A stretch of DNA of 64,000 nucleotides from Shimwellia blattae DSM 4481 = NBRC 105725 (GCF_000262305.1 NC_017910.1:3162001-3226000), one strand, 5' to 3'; counted from the stretch's first letter, positions 17,700-26,680 are shown. Translations and numbers: made by a program. Notes: generated from the sequence alone by a model not told the origin.

Positions 17700-18377
17700 G
17701 TGAACCGTCCACTGAGCAGATCATATTACGGCTGGCTGGCTGGTCTGATGCTGCTGATGATGTCGCCGCTCCTGCCTGCGGGCTGGAATTTCGACATTAT
17801 TAATCAGCAAAGCCAGCAGCGTTATGGCCCCCCGTCGCCAGAGGCCAGGCGCCATATCACCGCCTGGGAGGTGCTGATAAAGCACCCGCCCAAAGGGGTG
17901 CTGAACCAGCTTACCCAGGTAAACCGGTTCTTTAACAGCCGGATGCAGTTTCGCGACGATATCTCCCTGTGGCGGCAAAACGACTACTGGGCAACCCCGA
18001 TGGAGTTTTTACGCAGAGGCGCTGGCGACTGCGAAGATTTTGCCCTGGCAAAATACTTTACTCTGCGCCAGATGGGGATCCCAGCCAGCCAGCTGCGGAT
18101 CACCTACGTTAAGGCACTACGGCTTAACCAGGCGCATATGGTACTGACGTGGTACGCCACCCCCGGGTCGATCCCGCTGGTTCTGGATAATCTGACCAGC
18201 GAGATCCTCCCCGCAGGCCGGCGGCAGGATTTACAGCCCGTCTACTCCTTTAACAGCCAGGGGGTGTGGATGCCCCAGGCCGGGCAAACAAAACATATCG
18301 GTAGCAGTAACAGGCTCTCGCGTTGGCAGGATCTCCGCGCCAGGATGCGCGCAGAAGGATTTGATATTCAACAATAG
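17700..18377 (+). CDS. lapG: LapG periplasmic cysteine protease
   Basis: 225 residues of the bacterial transglutaminase-like cysteine proteinase family (BTLCP). A hydrophobic N-terminal export signal (~8-27) precedes the catalytic domain. The triad is visible as Cys111 in RRGAGDCEDFALAK, His146 in NQAHMVLTWY and Asp163 in LVLDNLTSEI. The 17-residue His-Asp spacing matches Pseudomonas LapG. The family needs Ca2+ and cuts LapA-type adhesins at a TAAG-like site, which the divergent adhesin has at residues 102-105. The start is GTG at 17700, with AGG about 9 bases upstream. The next gene, lapD, begins 9 bp after its stop, as in other lap operons. Confidence 0.94.
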   Translation: MNRPLSRSYYGWLAGLMLLMMSPLLPAGWNFDIINQQSQQRYGPPSPEARRHITAWEVLIKHPPKGVLNQLTQVNRFFNSRMQFRDDISLWRQNDYWATPMEFLRRGAGDCEDFALAKYFTLRQMGIPASQLRITYVKALRLNQAHMVLTWYATPGSIPLVLDNLTSEILPAGRRQDLQPVYSFNSQGVWMPQAGQTKHIGSSNRLSRWQDLRARMRAEGFDIQQ

Positions 18378-18386
18378 GAAGTGACC

Positions 18387-20333
18387 ATGTCCCTTTATAA
18401 AAAGCTGGTTATTGGTGGTTGCTTGTTTACGGCAGTAATTTTTTGCGGCAACGTTTATGTCACCCAGGAAAACGCACGCGAGCAGTACCACAACCAGCTA
18501 AGCGCCCACGCCCAGGATACCGCCACAGCGCTGGGCCTGTCGCTGACGGCCAATATTGATGATCCGGTAACCACGGAGCTGATGGTCAACGCCATTTTTG
18601 ACAGCGGTTACTTCTACCGCATCCGGGTGACAGATATCCGCACCCATCAGGTGCTTATTGAGCGCAATAATGTGCCGCCCAGCGCCAATGTGCCGGGCTG
18701 GTTCGTGCGCCTGGTACACCTTGATCCCGGGCGCGGCGAGGCGACCGTAATGCGCGGCTGGACCCAGGCAGCACAGGTGGAAGTTATCAGCCACCCGATG
18801 TTTGCCCTGTCCCGCCTGTGGCACGGTCTGCTGGCGAGCTTCTTACTGCTGAGCGGTTGCAGCCTGGTCTTTATGCTGCTGACAGCCCTGGTGCTGCGCG
18901 GCCTGCTGCGCCCGCTGGACTTTATTGTAGAGCAGGCCACCGCCATCAGCCGCCGTGAGTTTCTCACCCTCCCTACCCTGCCCAGGACGCCCGAGCTGCG
19001 CCGGGTAGTGGAAGCCACCAACATGATGGTCACCGGGCTCAAAGCGCGGTTTAGCGAGCAGGCCTCGCGCATTGAAACGCTGCACGAGGAAGCCTACAGC
19101 GACAGTCTGACCGGGCTGAAAAACCGGCGGGCTTTTGATATCAGGCTGCAATCCTGGCTCAGTGATGACGAGCGCCAGTCCGGGTATCTGCTGCTGCTGC
19201 GGGTGCAGGATCTGGTGGGTCTTAACCAGCGACTGGGGGGAGCCAGAACCGACAAGCTGCTACAGGCCGTGGCCGTCTTACTCAATGAGCTACAGGCCCA
19301 GTACCTGAATAATAAAGGTGTGCTGGCGCGTATCCGCGGCGGGGAGTTTGCCATTATTGCCCCGCCGGTCATTGCGCAGCAGATGGACAACCTGACCACC
19401 GCCCTCAGCAGGCAGCTGGAATCACTGTATGCCACAGGGCTGAGCGATGTCTCCCCCGCGGCCTGTTTTGCCCGCGTGGCCTTTTCCCACGGTGATACCC
19501 CACAAACGGTGCTGATGCAGGCCGACCAGGCGCTGACCCGGGCAGAAACCGGCACACAGTTCACCGCAGAGCCCACCACAACACGGGAAGATAACAACAG
19601 TGATGATCACCACCACTGGCTTAACCGCCTGGAACGGGTACTGGGGCAGGAGTCTTTCGAGCTGTTCTCTCAGCCGGTGTATCAGTGCAATAAGCAGAAA
19701 ATTATTCTGCACCGCAAAATCCTGGCGCGTATCAAAACAGACAACGGCGAGATTATTCCCGCCGGGCGCTTTATGCCCTGGGTACACCATCTGGGGTTAA
19801 GCCAGCGGATGGATATCGTGATGCTGCGCCAGACCCTGAAAGCCATGGAAAAAGGTACAGACCACCTGGCGCTGAGTATCAGCGGCGAAAGCGTGGCGGA
19901 TGATGCCAGTATCAATGCGCTGCTACAGCCCCTCAAACAGGCCCGCCATCTGGCAAACCGGCTGACCCTGGAGCTGGATGAAAATGCGCTGCCGCCCCCG
20001 GAGCGTATTACGGTTCTGGTGCACAAATTAAAAGCGCTGGGCTGCGGGCTGGGGATCCAGCATTTTGGTGGCCGCTTCCATCTGATTGGCAATCTGCCCC
20101 AGTGGGGGCTGGCATGGCTGAAGGTGGACAGCGGGTTTATCCGCAATATTGACCAGGAAGAAGATAAGCGGCTGTTTATTGAAGCCACTTACTGGGCGAC
20201 CCGCCAGATTAATTTACCGCTCATTGCTGAGCGCGTCGAAACCGAAGGTGAACTGCAGGTGCTGGAAGATATTGGCCTGTATGGCGCAATGGGACGCTAT
20301 TTTAATGACGCCAGCACGTTTACTCAATCATAA
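18387..20333 (+). CDS. lapD: LapD c-di-GMP effector with degenerate GGDEF and EAL domains
   Basis: 648 residues. Membrane segment 1 (~8-25), a periplasmic LapD output domain (~28-145, with PGWFVRLVHL), membrane segment 2 (~148-170), and a HAMP/signal helix (LRGLLRPLDFIVEQA). A GGDEF domain follows whose active motif is RGGEF (~317-321), and an EAL domain in which the EAL triplet reads KIL (HRKIL, ~442-446). Both catalytic motifs are lost in the same way as in Pseudomonas LapD, which senses c-di-GMP with the EAL domain and sequesters LapG from the inside out. ATG at 18387 (AGGAA upstream) is preferred to GTG at 18381. It lies directly after lapG. Confidence 0.93.
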   Translation: MSLYKKLVIGGCLFTAVIFCGNVYVTQENAREQYHNQLSAHAQDTATALGLSLTANIDDPVTTELMVNAIFDSGYFYRIRVTDIRTHQVLIERNNVPPSANVPGWFVRLVHLDPGRGEATVMRGWTQAAQVEVISHPMFALSRLWHGLLASFLLLSGCSLVFMLLTALVLRGLLRPLDFIVEQATAISRREFLTLPTLPRTPELRRVVEATNMMVTGLKARFSEQASRIETLHEEAYSDSLTGLKNRRAFDIRLQSWLSDDERQSGYLLLLRVQDLVGLNQRLGGARTDKLLQAVAVLLNELQAQYLNNKGVLARIRGGEFAIIAPPVIAQQMDNLTTALSRQLESLYATGLSDVSPAACFARVAFSHGDTPQTVLMQADQALTRAETGTQFTAEPTTTREDNNSDDHHHWLNRLERVLGQESFELFSQPVYQCNKQKIILHRKILARIKTDNGEIIPAGRFMPWVHHLGLSQRMDIVMLRQTLKAMEKGTDHLALSISGESVADDASINALLQPLKQARHLANRLTLELDENALPPPERITVLVHKLKALGCGLGIQHFGGRFHLIGNLPQWGLAWLKVDSGFIRNIDQEEDKRLFIEATYWATRQINLPLIAERVETEGELQVLEDIGLYGAMGRYFNDASTFTQS

Positions 20334-20347
20334 GCAGGAGAACAACC

Positions 20348-20692
20348 ATGTATTTTATTGAGCGCGATACTCACGGGCGGATCCTCCGGGTTGAATCTGA
20401 CGCGTTCCCTGGCGCCACAGAGCAAAGCCACGAGACCACAACTGAAATCGCCGAGTGGCTGAAAGTGCACCATATGAGAACCTCGACTATCCAGGAGTTA
20501 CAGCAAAGCGACCTCGATATGGTGAGGGTGCTGGAGGATCTTATCGATGTGCTGATGAGCAAAGGGGTAATAAGCATTACCGATCTGCCACCGGCGGCGC
20601 AAAATAAACTGTTTAACCGTGCCCAGGCGCGCCAGCGGCTCGGCGGACTGGAAGATCTGATTGCCGATGATGACGAATTATTGATGATTTAA
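20348..20692 (+). CDS. Uncharacterised small protein closing the lap operon
   Basis: 114 residues, cytosolic, acidic, no signal peptide or membrane segment. The N-terminus MYFIERDTHGRILRVESDAFP looks like a short beta-hairpin (MYFIERDTHGRILRVESD). The middle is helical (IQELQQSDLDMVRVLEDLIDVLMSKG), and the C-terminus LPPAAQNKLFNRAQARQRL plus an acidic tail ends DDDELLMI. Similar proteins beside T1SS adhesin or LapDG genes are often labelled tryptophan synthase subunit beta-like, a misleading name since no PLP lysine or fold is present. It begins 14 bp after lapD with AGGAG upstream and ends at a terminator. A role in adhesin control is inferred from location only. Confidence 0.75.
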   Translation: MYFIERDTHGRILRVESDAFPGATEQSHETTTEIAEWLKVHHMRTSTIQELQQSDLDMVRVLEDLIDVLMSKGVISITDLPPAAQNKLFNRAQARQRLGGLEDLIADDDELLMI

Positions 20693-20699
20693 CCGCCAG

Positions 20700-20728
20700 C
20701 CCGGGCAGCAGTTTATCCTCTGCCCGGG
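20700..20728 (+). terminator. Terminator of the lap operon
   Basis: CCCGGGCAG (20700-20708) pairs with CTGCCCGGG (20720-20728), 8 bases after the last lap gene. The stem can be extended by flanking CCGCC/GGCGG. The downstream U content is modest (ttccgccttgctt), so strength is uncertain. Confidence 0.6.
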
Positions 20729-20771
20729 GCGGTTCCGCCTTGCTTATTCCCTGCCGCTCCATAAATTATTT

Positions 20772-20821
20772 TTGACTGACGTTTAAAAAAAACGACGATT
20801 ATTTATGTGATACATGTCATA
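20772..20821 (+). promoter_or_regulatory. Candidate promoter/CRP site upstream of the DoxX gene
   Basis: A TTGACT at 20772-20777 could be a -35 box, with AT-rich DNA (about 20795-20805) where a -10 would lie. TGTGATACATGTCATA at 20806-20821 matches the CRP half-site pattern TGTGA-N6-TCACA with one mismatch. The doxX start is 137 bp further on, so the leader would be long. Pattern match only. Confidence 0.35.
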
Positions 20822-20957
20822 GAATTTCTTCAGTAAACCATGACGCCAGATATTCCCTCAGGGCGGTTCGTCCGCTGAGTGAATATGTAAAAGGGTTACT
20901 CTGTCTTACTTAAAAACAGAGTGTCATTCCGACTGAATCACAATTAATGGTATAAAC

Positions 20958-21371
20958 ATGCAATACTTGTCGCTGGATAAATACAGAAACGGCGTGCTGC
21001 TGGCCGCCCGTATTCTGCTGATGATTTTGTTTGTCTTATTTGGCTGGCAGAAAATTACCGCTTTTGGTGCCACCGTGGGTTATATGGCCTCGGTCGGTGC
21101 GCCGGTGCCTGCCATATCCGCAGCGATTGCGGTCATTACTGAGCTGGGCTTTGGTCTGCTGATCGTCCTGGGGTATTTTACCCGCCCGCTGGCGCTGCTG
21201 ATGGCGATTTATACCGTGGTCACGGCTATTATCGGCCACCCTTACTGGGGCATGAGCGGTATGGATCAATATATGGCGATGATCAACTTCTATAAAAATA
21301 TCAGCATCGCCGGTGGCCTGCTGTTGCTGGCCTTCACCGGGCCGGGGCAATATTCACTGGATCGCCGCTAA
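20958..21371 (+). CDS. DoxX-family membrane protein
   Basis: 137 residues with four membrane segments (~15-33, 48-68, 72-92, 112-130). Family positions are LLMILFVLFGWQKITAFG, then AVITELGFGLLIVLGYFTRPLAL in two parts, and HPYWGM. DoxX/YqjF-like proteins are small inner-membrane proteins linked in some bacteria to redox and thiol stress; the biochemical role here is unknown. It is monocistronic, flanked by a terminator on both sides. The upstream 265 bp hold the lap terminator and a candidate CRP-type site. Confidence 0.85.
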   Translation: MQYLSLDKYRNGVLLAARILLMILFVLFGWQKITAFGATVGYMASVGAPVPAISAAIAVITELGFGLLIVLGYFTRPLALLMAIYTVVTAIIGHPYWGMSGMDQYMAMINFYKNISIAGGLLLLAFTGPGQYSLDRR

Positions 21372-21390
21372 CACAAACCACATCCCTGAA

Positions 21391-21422
21391 AGCCAGTGTG
21401 ATAATACCCACTGGCTTTTTTT
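21391..21422 (+). terminator. Rho-independent terminator after the DoxX gene
   Basis: AGCCAGTG (21391-21398) pairs with CACTGGCT (21409-21416) and is followed by a T-run to 21422. A classical intrinsic terminator. Confidence 0.9.
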
Positions 21423-21588
21423 ATTGCCGTCACCACCCCGCTATTTCCCCCCTGCGTGCCCTCCCTGTTGTGCAATGTTACAAGAATGCTTCTGTTTTGT
21501 TGATTTTTTACTGTGAGCAAGCCGCCACTTTCCGCGCCTGAATTTACCCAGACTACATCCTGCCAATACGTAACAGCAGGAGAGACAC

Positions 21589-23145
21589 ATGAGCAGCAGC
21601 TCCGCCGACGACCGGAACCTGTACCAGGCCCTGAGCCGCAGCGCCGCCCGCCACCCAGATTCCCTGGCGCTGGCGTTTGAAACACAGCGCTACCGCTACC
21701 GGGATTTTCATCTCCGTGTCCGGCAGGCTATGGCGCAGCTTGACCAGGGCTGGTCACTGCGCAAGGGCGACAGGATCCTGCTGGCCTGGGGGAACCACCC
21801 CGCTTTTTGTGAGGTTCTGTTTGCCGCTCTGGGGCTGGGTATTGAAGTGGTGCCCTTCAGCACCAAACTGAAGCAGGCCGAATGCGGGGAACTGGTAAGC
21901 CAGATAGCGCCCCGGGTTGTCCTGTTCGATGCCACACTCCAGGACTGGCTGAAACACACCCCCGGGGCGCGCTGCATCTCCCTGAGCGAGTGGCAGGCGC
22001 TGCCTCTCCCGGCGCCACTGGCCCGCCTGCCGGTGCGGGTCAGCCGCGAGGATACGGCCGTCATTATGTTTACGTCCGGCACCACCGGGGCCCCCAAAGG
22101 GGCAGTTATCACCCACCATAATCTGCTGTGCGCCATTGACGCCTACCGGCAAACGCTCAGCCTCAGCGCCGCAGACAGCACCGTGCTGGCGGTGCCGGTC
22201 TACCACATTACCGGCTTGTCTGCGCTACTGGCGCTGTTTATCAGCCTTGGTGCCGCCATCTGGCTGCACCACCGCTTTAACGCCGCACAGGTGATAAACA
22301 CGCTGCGCGAGCAGAACATTACCTTCCTGCATGGCTCGCCAACGGTCTTTATTCTGCTTTGCCAGGCCGTGCGTGACTTTCCCCCGGGCGACCCCGGCGA
22401 CTTTCCCGCATTACGCACCATTGCCTGCGGCGCGGGCCAGCTGAGCGATGGGCTGATAACCGCGCTGAAAACCCGTTTCCCCCATACGGCTATCCGGCCG
22501 GTTTACGGCTTAACTGAAACCACCTCCCCCGCCACCATCTTCCCGGGCGATGTCCGGGGCAGCCATAAGCGCGGCAGCGCCGGGCAGGCGATCCCCGGCC
22601 TTGAGATAGTTGTCCGCAGCGAAAGCCAGCAGCCACTCCCCGCCGGGCAAACCGGCCATATCTGGCTCAGAGGCGATGTGGTGATCCGCGCATACTGGCA
22701 ACACAACGCGCGGCTCCCCGCCTGCGATGAACAGGGCTGGTTTTATACCGGTGATCTTGGCTACCTCGACGAAGAAGGCTGGCTGTACATCCGGGATCGC
22801 AGCAAAGACATGATTAACCGCGGCGGAGAGAAAGTTTACTCCCTTGAGCTGGAAAATATTCTTTCAACCTACCGGGGCGTGCGGGAGGTGGCCGTCATTC
22901 CCACCCCCAGCCAGATATACGGCGAAGAGCCCGTGGCGTTTATTGTGCCGGATGGTCACGCCCCCCTCACCAGCGAAGAAATCCTCAGCTGGCTGCAGGC
23001 CCGGGTCGCCCGCTTTAAACTCCCGGCCCGCATCATCTTCACCCGGATACTGCCACGCACCCATAACGGCAAGGTCAGCAAACAGCAGCTGAAAACGCAC
23101 CTTGCGCACGCCATTACCACCCTGTCTGCGGAGGCTAAAAAATGA
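21589..23145 (+). CDS. Class I adenylate-forming acyl-CoA ligase
   Basis: 518 residues of the AMP-binding (ANL) superfamily. All core motifs are present: P-loop FTSGTTGAPKGA (~166-177), YGLTETTSP, YTGDLGYLDEEG, the hinge region RDRSKDMINRGGEKV and the C-terminal catalytic lysine in THNGKVSKQQL. It activates a carboxylic acid to its CoA thioester via an acyl-adenylate. The substrate cannot be named; a short or medium acid or hydroxy/keto acid is likely from the partner genes. ATG has GGAGAG upstream. It is the first gene of a tight operon; its stop overlaps the CoA-transferase start by 4 bp (ATGA). The 166 bp upstream, after the doxX terminator, must hold the promoter. Confidence 0.88.
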   Translation: MSSSSADDRNLYQALSRSAARHPDSLALAFETQRYRYRDFHLRVRQAMAQLDQGWSLRKGDRILLAWGNHPAFCEVLFAALGLGIEVVPFSTKLKQAECGELVSQIAPRVVLFDATLQDWLKHTPGARCISLSEWQALPLPAPLARLPVRVSREDTAVIMFTSGTTGAPKGAVITHHNLLCAIDAYRQTLSLSAADSTVLAVPVYHITGLSALLALFISLGAAIWLHHRFNAAQVINTLREQNITFLHGSPTVFILLCQAVRDFPPGDPGDFPALRTIACGAGQLSDGLITALKTRFPHTAIRPVYGLTETTSPATIFPGDVRGSHKRGSAGQAIPGLEIVVRSESQQPLPAGQTGHIWLRGDVVIRAYWQHNARLPACDEQGWFYTGDLGYLDEEGWLYIRDRSKDMINRGGEKVYSLELENILSTYRGVREVAVIPTPSQIYGEEPVAFIVPDGHAPLTSEEILSWLQARVARFKLPARIIFTRILPRTHNGKVSKQQLKTHLAHAITTLSAEAKK

Positions 23146-24761
23146 GTAGCCGGTTTATCAGCGCCCGTGAAGCGGCGCAGCTTATCACCAGTGGCGACAC
23201 GGTCTGCACCGTCGGCATGACGCTCACCGGCGCGGCAGAATCCATATTACACGCCATTGAGGCGCGCTTTCTGCACACCGGCGAGCCGCGCAACCTGACA
23301 CTGCTGCACGCCGCCGGGCAAAGCGATCGCCTGCGCGGCATTGAGCACTTTGCCCACCCGGGCATGGTGACCAGGCTTATCGGCTCCCACTGGGGCCTGG
23401 CCCCGCGCTGGATGGCGATGATCAACAACAATGACGTGGAAGCCTGGTGCCTGCCCCAGGGGCAAATTGTCCACCTTTACAGCGCAATGGCCGCCGGGCT
23501 GGCGGGGCGGCTTTCGCCTGTCGGGCTGGGGACGTTTGTTGATCCGCGCATTGAAGGCGGGCGCATGAACGCCCGGACCCGCACACAGCCGGACCTTGTC
23601 GAGCATGTGGTATTCCGCGGTGATGAGTACCTGTTCTACCCGGCCATCCCCCTCAGTGTCGTGATTGTGCGCGCCACCCATGCCGATGAAGACGGCAACC
23701 TCACCACAGATGAAGAGGCCATGAAGCTCGAAGTGCTGCACGCCGTTCTCGCCGCCAGGCGCTACGGTGCGAAGGTGCTGGCACAGGTGAAATACCGCGT
23801 GGCGAAAGGCTCACTGCACCCGAAACGCGTTACCGTTCCCGCAAACCTGGTCGACGCGATAGTCGTGTGCGCCGAGCCTCACACGGATCACCGCCAGACA
23901 TCAGGCTGGGGGTTTGATCCGGCCCTGTGTGGCGACATTCGCCCTCCCGCCGGGCAATGTGCCCCGCAGGCCCTTGATCTGCGCACACTTATCGGCCGGA
24001 TTGCCTGCCGCTATCTGACCCCCGGCTGCGTGATAAACCTCGGCACCGGCATTCCCAATGATGTGATTGGCAACATCATCCACGAGGAGCTGCCCGAAGC
24101 GCAGATAACCGTCACGGTGGAGTCCGGTATTTATGGGGGCCAGCAGGCAGGCGGTGTTGATTTCGGCACCGGGCGCAACCTGAGCGCGATGATAAGCCAC
24201 CAGGATCAGATGCTCTACTACAACGGCGCGGGGGTGGATATCACCTTTATGGGGGCCGGAGAGATGGATCCCCACGGAAATGTCAACGCCACGCGGCTTG
24301 GGGATTCCTGCCCCGGTGCCGGCGGGTTTATCGACATCACGCAGAATGCGCGCCACGTGGTGTTCTGCTCCTCTTTTACGGCCAAAGGGCTGGAAATAGC
24401 CTGCGAGCAGGGGGCGCTGCGCATCCTGCGCGAAGGCCGGATCCGTAAATTTGTCCCCCGGGTGAATCAGATCTCCTACAACGGCGAGCAGGCCCGGGCC
24501 CGGGGGCAGACCATGCACTATGTCACCGAGCGGGCAGTCTTTGAGCTGCGCCCGGAAGGGCCAGTGCTGACAGAAATCGCCCCGGGGATCTGCCCTGAGC
24601 GCGACATTCTGGCGCAAATGGATTTTCGCCCGGCCATCGCCGCAGATCTGCGCGTGATGGACAGCCGCTTATTTACCCCACAGCCCTGTGGCCTGGCAGA
24701 ACAGCTCGCCCGCCATTCAACCGCTGACGAAGAAGGAACACCCCATGAAACTTGCCAGTAA
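23142..24761 (+). CDS. Family I acyl-CoA:carboxylate CoA-transferase (fused alpha/beta)
   Basis: 539 residues, with both halves of a family I CoA-transferase in one chain. The N-terminal half starts SSRFISAREAAQLITSGDT and holds the CoA-loop glycines. The C-terminal half carries the catalytic glutamate Glu327 in VTVESGIYGG, followed by FMGAGEMDPHGNVN. Close relatives are YdiF-type and propionate/acetate CoA-transferases that move CoA between acyl-CoAs and acetate or acetoacetate. Together with the ligase upstream, the cell has two ways to activate the substrate. Its 3' end overlaps the SDR gene by 17 bp. Confidence 0.88.
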   Translation: MSSRFISAREAAQLITSGDTVCTVGMTLTGAAESILHAIEARFLHTGEPRNLTLLHAAGQSDRLRGIEHFAHPGMVTRLIGSHWGLAPRWMAMINNNDVEAWCLPQGQIVHLYSAMAAGLAGRLSPVGLGTFVDPRIEGGRMNARTRTQPDLVEHVVFRGDEYLFYPAIPLSVVIVRATHADEDGNLTTDEEAMKLEVLHAVLAARRYGAKVLAQVKYRVAKGSLHPKRVTVPANLVDAIVVCAEPHTDHRQTSGWGFDPALCGDIRPPAGQCAPQALDLRTLIGRIACRYLTPGCVINLGTGIPNDVIGNIIHEELPEAQITVTVESGIYGGQQAGGVDFGTGRNLSAMISHQDQMLYYNGAGVDITFMGAGEMDPHGNVNATRLGDSCPGAGGFIDITQNARHVVFCSSFTAKGLEIACEQGALRILREGRIRKFVPRVNQISYNGEQARARGQTMHYVTERAVFELRPEGPVLTEIAPGICPERDILAQMDFRPAIAADLRVMDSRLFTPQPCGLAEQLARHSTADEEGTPHETCQ

Positions 24762-25479
24762 AACCGCCATTGTGACCGGCGCTGCGCGCGGTATCGGCTC
24801 CGGAATTGCCCGGGTACTCGCCCGTGAGGGGGCCCGGGTGGTGATTGCCGATCGCGACCCCCACGGGGAAGTGACCGCCGCAGCCCTGCGCGACGCAGGC
24901 GCACAGGCGCTGTTTATCCCCTGCAATATCAGCGACAAGGCACAGGTCGACACGCTGTTTGCCCGGGCGCAGGAGGCGTTCGGCCCGGTCGATGTGCTGG
25001 TCAATAACGCCGGTATCAACCGCGACGCCATGCTGCACAAATTGACCCTTGCAGACTGGGACGCGGTTATCGACATCAACCTGAAGGGGACCTTCCTCTG
25101 TATGCAGCAGGCCGCCATCCGTATGCGTGAGCGCGGCGCGGGCCGCATTATCAACATCGCCTCTGCCAGCTGGCTTGGCAACATCGGGCAGACCAACTAT
25201 GCGGCCTCCAAAGCGGGCGTGGTCGCCATGACCAAAACCGCCTGCCGTGAACTGGCGAAAAAAGGCATCACGGTGAATGCCATCTGCCCGGGGTTTATCG
25301 ACACCGATATGACGCGCGGCGTGCCGGAGAATGTCTGGCAAATCATGCTCAGTAAAATCCCTGCGGGCTATGCCGGAGAGGCGCAGGACGTGGGCGAATG
25401 CGTGGCGTTTCTGGCATCTGACGGGGCGCGCTATATCAACGGTGAAGTGATTAATGTCGGCGGCGGCATGGTGCTGTAA
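24745..25479 (+). CDS. SDR oxidoreductase, FabG/3-hydroxyacyl-CoA dehydrogenase type
   Basis: 244 residues with the classical SDR layout: TGAARGIG cofactor loop (11-18), NNAG (87-90), Ser140, Tyr152 and Lys156 (YAASK), and ending INGEVINVGGGMVL. NAD(P)-dependent oxidation or reduction of a 3-hydroxy/3-oxo group is expected. In this operon it most likely oxidises a 3-hydroxyacyl-CoA (or free 3-hydroxy acid) to the 3-oxo compound. ATG at 24745 has AGAAGGA 7 bases upstream and gives the normal family length; upstream in-frame codons would run deep into the CoA-transferase gene. The thiolase starts 10 bp after its stop. Confidence 0.88.
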   Translation: MKLASKTAIVTGAARGIGSGIARVLAREGARVVIADRDPHGEVTAAALRDAGAQALFIPCNISDKAQVDTLFARAQEAFGPVDVLVNNAGINRDAMLHKLTLADWDAVIDINLKGTFLCMQQAAIRMRERGAGRIINIASASWLGNIGQTNYAASKAGVVAMTKTACRELAKKGITVNAICPGFIDTDMTRGVPENVWQIMLSKIPAGYAGEAQDVGECVAFLASDGARYINGEVINVGGGMVL

Positions 25480-25489
25480 GGAGAACGCG

Positions 25490-26680
25490 ATGACACAGGC
25501 AAATGACATTGTGGTGATAAGCGGTGTGCGCACCGCCATTGGCACATTTAACGGCAGCTTTAAACATACCCACCAGCACGATCTGGGTGCGGCGGTGATT
25601 CGCGAAGCGGTCAGCCGTGCCGGGCTGGCCCCCCGGGAGGTGGATGAAGTGATCGTTGGCAACGTGGGGCAGATTGCCGAAAGCGGTTTTATCGCCCGGG
25701 TCTGCCAGCTGCGGGCCGGGATCCCCCGGGAGAGCACCGCCTACTCGGTTAACCGCCAGTGCGGCTCCGGGTTGCAGGCCCTGGCAAACGGCATGATAGC
25801 GCTGCAAAGCGGCCAGGCGGATGTGGTGGTTGCCTGCGGAACGGAAAATATGACGCAGCTACCCTACTACCTGCGCCACGCGCGCAATGGCTACCGCATG
25901 GGCAACGGCGAGCTGGAAGATGGCCTGCTCTCAATACTCACCTGGCCGGAAGGGCCTTATCACAACGGTATCACGGCGGAAAATGTCGCGGAGCGCTTCG
26001 GCATCACCCGCGAAGCGATGGACGACTTTGCCTGGTCAAGCCAGCAAAAAGCGCTAAATGCCATCAACAGGGGATACTTTCGCGAGCAGATCCTCCCGCT
26101 TAACGTGCCGGACGGCAAAAAAGCGACCCGCCTGTTCAGTACCGATGAACACCCGCGTGATACCCCACGCGACAAGCTCGCGACGCTGCGCCCGGCATTT
26201 AAAACCGGCGGCCTGGTAACGGCGGCGAACGCCTCCGGCATTAACGACGGCGCCGCCGCACTGGTGATGACCACGCGCCGCCATGCCGAAAAGCGCGGCC
26301 TGACACCCCGGATGCGCATCCGGGGCTGGGCGGTGGCGGGGTGCAGCGCAGATATTATGGGCTTTGGCCCCTCCCCGGCGACCCGCCGCCTGATGGAGCG
26401 CCTGGACATGGATGTGCGGTCTGTGGACGTGATTGAACTTAACGAAGCCTTCGCCGCCCAGGCGCTGGCGGTGATCAACGATCTGCACCTTGATCCGCAG
26501 CGGGTCAATGTTAACGGCGGCGCGATCGCGCTTGGCCACCCGGTGGGGGCCAGCGGCGCGATTTTGCCGGTCAAACTGATGTATGAAATGGCGCGCAGCG
26601 GCGCACGCACCGGGCTGGTCACCCTGTGTATTGGCGGCGGCCAGGGCATTTCCATGTTGTTTGAGCGCGAAGGCGCATAG
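25490..26680 (+). CDS. Acetyl-CoA C-acyltransferase (thiolase)
   Basis: 396 residues of the thiolase II family. The catalytic residues are all present: nucleophile Cys91 in NRQCGSGLQAL, His350 in GGAIALGHPVGASG and Cys380 in LCIGGGQGISM. It would cleave a 3-oxoacyl-CoA to acetyl-CoA plus a shortened acyl-CoA (or acetoacetyl-CoA to two acetyl-CoA). The start at 25490 has AAGGAG directly upstream. It follows the SDR gene by 10 bp and precedes the MFS carrier by 52 bp. With CoA-transferase and SDR it completes a beta-oxidation-like end step, similar in logic to ato/3-hydroxybutyrate clusters. Confidence 0.92.
   Translation: MTQANDIVVISGVRTAIGTFNGSFKHTHQHDLGAAVIREAVSRAGLAPREVDEVIVGNVGQIAESGFIARVCQLRAGIPRESTAYSVNRQCGSGLQALANGMIALQSGQADVVVACGTENMTQLPYYLRHARNGYRMGNGELEDGLLSILTWPEGPYHNGITAENVAERFGITREAMDDFAWSSQQKALNAINRGYFREQILPLNVPDGKKATRLFSTDEHPRDTPRDKLATLRPAFKTGGLVTAANASGINDGAAALVMTTRRHAEKRGLTPRMRIRGWAVAGCSADIMGFGPSPATRRLMERLDMDVRSVDVIELNEAFAAQALAVINDLHLDPQRVNVNGGAIALGHPVGASGAILPVKLMYEMARSGARTGLVTLCIGGGQGISMLFEREGA

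Noticed and set aside
24673..25737. Minus-strand 354-residue open frame opposite the SDR/thiolase genes
   Set aside because: Both sense genes have complete catalytic motifs; the antisense reading has none.
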